NCBI GenBank assembly: GCA_902559355.1
Contig: CACEHM010000001.1
Coordinates: forward strand, 17,829 to 81,828
Direction: 5' to 3'
DNA: 64,000 nt
Source: an uncultured Gammaproteobacteria bacterium
GTDB lineage: Bacteria; Pseudomonadota; Gammaproteobacteria; GCA-002705445; GCA-002716945
Shown here one piece after another: positions 61,216-64,000 of this stretch (its first letter is position 1; every line of letters begins with the position of its first letter). Position numbers and translations under genes: made by a program. A model generated the notes under the pieces. That model saw only the letters and a program-made list of their open reading frames with translations. It did no database searches and was not told the origin of the DNA.

Positions 61216-62502
61216 ATGTCGTTGAGAGATATTGCACATTCTTTATTTGAAGAAGCAATAACTCTTCAACGACCATCAAATATAGTTCTAAAATCATCTG
61301 AGAAATATAGCGAAGATTTTTCTAAAGCGGATAGGATATTTCCTATAGCAATTGGTAAGGCATCAGTAATGATGATGGATGGCTTACTTGAGTATCTCAA
61401 TAAAAATCATAAATCGAAAATCTATAAAGAACCTATAGTTGTAAGTAATCCTCAAACTAATAGTTCTATCTACAACTTTAAACATATAATTTCATCTCAT
61501 CCAACACCTGATAAAAAAAGCGTAGCTGCATCTAAAGAAATCTTAAATTATATATCAGACTCTAATAGTAGCGATCTCGTCGTATTCTTGATTAGTGGAG
61601 GTGGTTCTTCTTTGTTGTCGTACCCTGCAGATGGAATAACATTAAATGATAAAATTGAGCTCACAGATTTACTCCTAGCCTCGGGTTGTAACATAAATGA
61701 AATTAATACAGTTAGAAAACATGTATCAAAGATTAAAGGTGGTAGATTAAATGCTGCAGCACTTCCAAGCAAATCTATCTCTCTAATTATTTCGGATGTT
61801 ATTAACGACGATTTAAGCTCTATTGCTAGTGGTCCAACAGTTGCTGATGCAACTACATTTATCGATGCTATTAATGTTTTAGAAAAATACAATATTTTTG
61901 AAAAAGCTCCTACGTCTATAAAGAAGTATCTTCAAAATGGAGCAAAAAAAAAGCTATTGGAAACACCGAAACAATTTTCAAATAACATAACTGAAATAAT
62001 AAGCAGCAATAATGTGTTTAAAGAAACTTTATCGAATCTTGCTAAAAATAAAAAATATAATGTAATTAATATAAATCAACCTTACGAAGAACTAGCTATT
62101 TCAGATGCACAAAAACTATTTGTTGAAACAACTAAGGTTAAATCAAGTAATACAATTTTAATCTCAGGAGGCGAAACACTTGTTAACTTAACTGGTAAAG
62201 GACGTGGAGGTAGAAATCAGGAGTTTGCGCTATCATTTCTTAAACACTATCTTAGCTCTGATGACAACAGAGAGATATGCTTATATTCTGTAGGTACCGA
62301 TGGCATTGATGGGCCTACTGATGCAGCAGGCGCTATTGTTGATACTGATACTATTGATTCATACAATTCTAGTGGTCTTAATTTGGATCAATATTTATCC
62401 AATAATGACTCATATACATTTTTTGATAAGGTTAATTCTTTAATTAAAATTGGCGCTACTGGAACTAATGTTGCTGATATACAAATTACTATTATAAAGT
62501 AG
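61216..62502 (+). CDS. gckA: Glycerate 2-kinase (MOFRL/GckA family)
   Basis: This 428-residue kinase has the GckA N-terminal domain (IGKASVMM near residue 47, SSHPTPDKKS near 93, ISGGGSSLLSYP near 125, INTVRKHVSKIKGGRLN near 160, and ISDVINDDLSSIASGPTVAD near 193) and the C-terminal MOFRL domain (LISGGETLVNLTGKGRGGRNQEFAL split over about 315-342, and GTDGIDGPTDAAGAIVD). It makes 2-phosphoglycerate from glycerate. That product enters the glycolytic enzymes such as gpmA in this window. Its end overlaps hemL by 11 bases. Confidence 0.93.
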   Translation: MSLRDIAHSLFEEAITLQRPSNIVLKSSEKYSEDFSKADRIFPIAIGKASVMMMDGLLEYLNKNHKSKIYKEPIVVSNPQTNSSIYNFKHIISSHPTPDKKSVAASKEILNYISDSNSSDLVVFLISGGGSSLLSYPADGITLNDKIELTDLLLASGCNINEINTVRKHVSKIKGGRLNAAALPSKSISLIISDVINDDLSSIASGPTVADATTFIDAINVLEKYNIFEKAPTSIKKYLQNGAKKKLLETPKQFSNNITEIISSNNVFKETLSNLAKNKKYNVININQPYEELAISDAQKLFVETTKVKSSNTILISGGETLVNLTGKGRGGRNQEFALSFLKHYLSSDDNREICLYSVGTDGIDGPTDAAGAIVDTDTIDSYNSSGLNLDQYLSNNDSYTFFDKVNSLIKIGATGTNVADIQITIIK

Positions 62503-63781
62503 AGTTTAAGATAAATTTCTCAAACAACTTATATACCTTCTTAAGATTTTGTTCAGTATGAGACTCGGACATAAATCCAGCTTCATAAGCAGATGGAGCA
62601 AAGAAAACTCCATTTTTTAGCATATGTATGAAAAACTTATTAAACTCTTCTAAGTTAGAGTTTTTAATATCTTGTATATTTTTAGGCATATCATGCGTAA
62701 AGTATAATCCAAACATTCCACCTTCAGAGTCGGCATGAAATGCATAGTTATATTTTTTAGCAATATTATTTAGATTATCAACAAAAGACTTAGTTTTAGA
62801 ACTTAATTTTTTAAAAAAAGTTTTCTTAGAAATTATTTTAAGTGTCTCCAATCCGCAATGCATAGCTAATGGATTTCCTGATAGTGTCCCTGCTTGATAT
62901 ATAGGACCTTCAGGAGCTAACATATTCATTATTTTAGACTTACCTCCAAATGCACCTACTGGGAGACCGCCCCCAATAACTTTTCCAAAAGTAGTCAAGT
63001 CTGGCTTAATGTTATAACAATGTTGAGCACCTTTGAAATTCACACGAAAGCCCGTCATTACCTCATCAAAGATTAGAAGAGAATTATTTTGTGTACATAA
63101 TTTCCTTACAAGACTTAAGAAAGACTTATCTGCCCTAACAAAATTCATATTCCCAGCAATAGGCTCGATAATGACACATGCTATTTTATTTTTGTATTTA
63201 CTAAATATTTTCTTTATTTGATTTTTATCATTATACATCAACGATATAGTATCTTTAGAAGATCCTTTTGTTACACCACTAGAACTTGGCTTGCCAAAGG
63301 TAGTCGCGCCAGAGCCTGCCTCTACTAAAAATGCATCACCATGTCCATGGTAGCAACCATTAAATTTAATTATTATATCTTTTTTTGTATAACCTCTAGC
63401 AAGTCTTGCAGCACTCATAGTTGCTTCAGTTCCAGAGCTTACCATTCTAACTTTTTCTATCGATGAAATATGCTTAACAATAAATTCTGCCATCTCGGTT
63501 TCAGCTTCATTCGGAGCTCCGTAAGTCAGCCCATTTCTTGAAACTGAATTGAGCTTTTTCAAAATTCTTCTATCACTATGACCTAAAATCATTGCACCCC
63601 AAGATCCAATAAAATCAACATAACTATTATTATCAACATCAGTTATCAATGACCCTTTAGATTTTTTTACTATAAAAGGTGTTGAAGATACAGCAGCAAA
63701 AGACCGGACTGGAGAATTAACTCCACCAGGAATAACTTTTTTTGTTTTATTAAAGATAGATTTTGATTTAATACTTTTCAT
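62492..63781 (-). CDS. hemL: Glutamate-1-semialdehyde 2,1-aminomutase
   Basis: This 429-residue PLP enzyme makes 5-aminolevulinate for heme by the C5 route. PGGVNSPVRSF at the N-terminus, MVSSGTEATMSAARLARG near residue 115, GCYHGHGDAFL near 143, DEVMTGFRV near 240, and the PLP lysine in TTFGKVIGGGLPVGAFGG near 266 are diagnostic. Its ATG overlaps the thiE stop by 14 bases. With hemB and hemF it shows a heme pathway from glutamyl-tRNA. Confidence 0.96.
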   Translation of the reverse strand: MKSIKSKSIFNKTKKVIPGGVNSPVRSFAAVSSTPFIVKKSKGSLITDVDNNSYVDFIGSWGAMILGHSDRRILKKLNSVSRNGLTYGAPNEAETEMAEFIVKHISSIEKVRMVSSGTEATMSAARLARGYTKKDIIIKFNGCYHGHGDAFLVEAGSGATTFGKPSSSGVTKGSSKDTISLMYNDKNQIKKIFSKYKNKIACVIIEPIAGNMNFVRADKSFLSLVRKLCTQNNSLLIFDEVMTGFRVNFKGAQHCYNIKPDLTTFGKVIGGGLPVGAFGGKSKIMNMLAPEGPIYQAGTLSGNPLAMHCGLETLKIISKKTFFKKLSSKTKSFVDNLNNIAKKYNYAFHADSEGGMFGLYFTHDMPKNIQDIKNSNLEEFNKFFIHMLKNGVFFAPSAYEAGFMSESHTEQNLKKVYKLFEKFILNSTL

Positions 63782-64000
63782 TAATAAATCCTTTTAGTGC
63801 ATGTATTGTTTTTTTTATATTATCCACATCTTCTCTAAAAATACCATTACTAATAGCAATCATGTCAGGTTTATGTGTTGTAACAGAACTAATATTACTT
63901 ATATCTATTCCACCGATTATGCACATCGGGATATTCTTAACTTTATAAAAATCTTTAACTATCTTGTCCGTCAATGTACTTGTATCTTTTTTAGTTTTGC
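63768..64000 (-). CDS. thiE: Thiamine-phosphate synthase (partial, N-terminus outside window)
   Basis: The frame stays open to the window edge, so the first residues seen are KTKKDTS, which match the ThiE pyrophosphate-loop region (PTxTK). The later CIIGGIDISNI and IAISNGIF correspond to AIGGI and VAVISAIF of the family's C-terminal half. ThiE joins the pyrimidine and thiazole parts of thiamine. About 77 residues are visible out of 200 or so. hemL next to thiE is a common gammaproteobacterial pair. An internal TTG at 63974 is not a real start. Confidence 0.85.
   Translation of the reverse strand, partial: KTKKDTSTLTDKIVKDFYKVKNIPMCIIGGIDISNISSVTTHKPDMIAISNGIFREDVDNIKKTIHALKGFINEKY

Overview
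The window is a dense, AT-rich stretch of a bacterial chromosome (roughly one third G+C by eye). Summing the gaps gives only about 1.2 kb of DNA outside genes, no gap exceeds about 115 bases, and many neighbouring genes overlap. Gene content and order point to a gammaproteobacterium with a streamlined, probably free-living aquatic genome. Pseudomonas- or E. coli-like neighbourhoods are kept almost intact: xth/pyrE-argB-algC-dut-coaBC; def-fmt-trkA-trkH-lpxL; hisBHAF-hisE-tatABC; rpe-trpEGDC-speD-coq7; rplM-rpsI; rpiA/ilvA; and zapA/ygfB-pepP-ubiH. Species and family cannot be fixed from the sequence alone. There is no phage, insertion sequence, CRISPR array or other clear mobile DNA.

Layout. 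1-12.4 kb (mostly minus strand): cytochrome c maturation ccmBA, rraA, an ampG-type transporter, exonuclease III, pyrE, a TauE/SafE permease, argB, algC, dut, coaBC, biotin genes bioF and bioB, ubiA, and a Fae-like (formaldehyde-activating) protein. 12.5-19.1 kb: gamma-carbonic-anhydrase-like protein, aroE, hemB, a thioesterase, hemF, tsaC, topA. 19.2-31 kb (plus strand): def, fmt, trkA, trkH, an LpxL-type acyltransferase, proline iminopeptidase, a second hydrolase, hisB-H-A-F-E, tatABC and gpmA. 31-34.3 kb (minus): a DUF3050 protein, tRNA-Ile(CAU), msrA and the main sigma factor rpoD. 34.3-41.5 kb (plus): a redoxin and the sugar-phosphate cluster tkt-gap-pgk-pyk-fba. 41.5-43.4 kb (minus): bioD, purC and a periplasmic pseudoazurin. 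43.5-49 kb (plus): rpe, trpE-G-D-C, a VOC protein and speD. 49-54 kb: coq7, rplM-rpsI, rpiA, ilvA, a lysine-rich histone H1-like protein, an EVE-domain protein, zapA and a ZapB-like coiled coil. 54-58 kb: ygfB-pepP-ubiH and a divergent UbiI-like flavoprotein. 58-64 kb: a second TauE/SafE permease, the operon serine-glyoxylate aminotransferase / hydroxypyruvate reductase / glycerate kinase, then hemL and the end of thiE.

How the genes fit together. The set describes a prototroph that respires aerobically: ubiquinone synthesis (ubiA, ubiH, coq7), heme (hemB, hemF, hemL), cytochrome c maturation, a blue copper electron carrier and Tat export. It makes biotin, histidine, tryptophan and pyrimidines. 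The sga-hprA-gck operon turns glyoxylate and serine into phosphoglycerate, as needed in a serine cycle or in phosphoglycolate salvage. The Fae-like protein hints at one-carbon chemistry but lacks the histidine considered catalytic in true Fae. Points most worth a second look are that Fae-like protein, the UbiI-like protein whose FAD-binding glycines are gone, the DUF3050 protein with metal-ligand-like residues, the start of rplM, and convergent genes whose stop codons overlap. I did not find a clear, wholly new multi-gene system.
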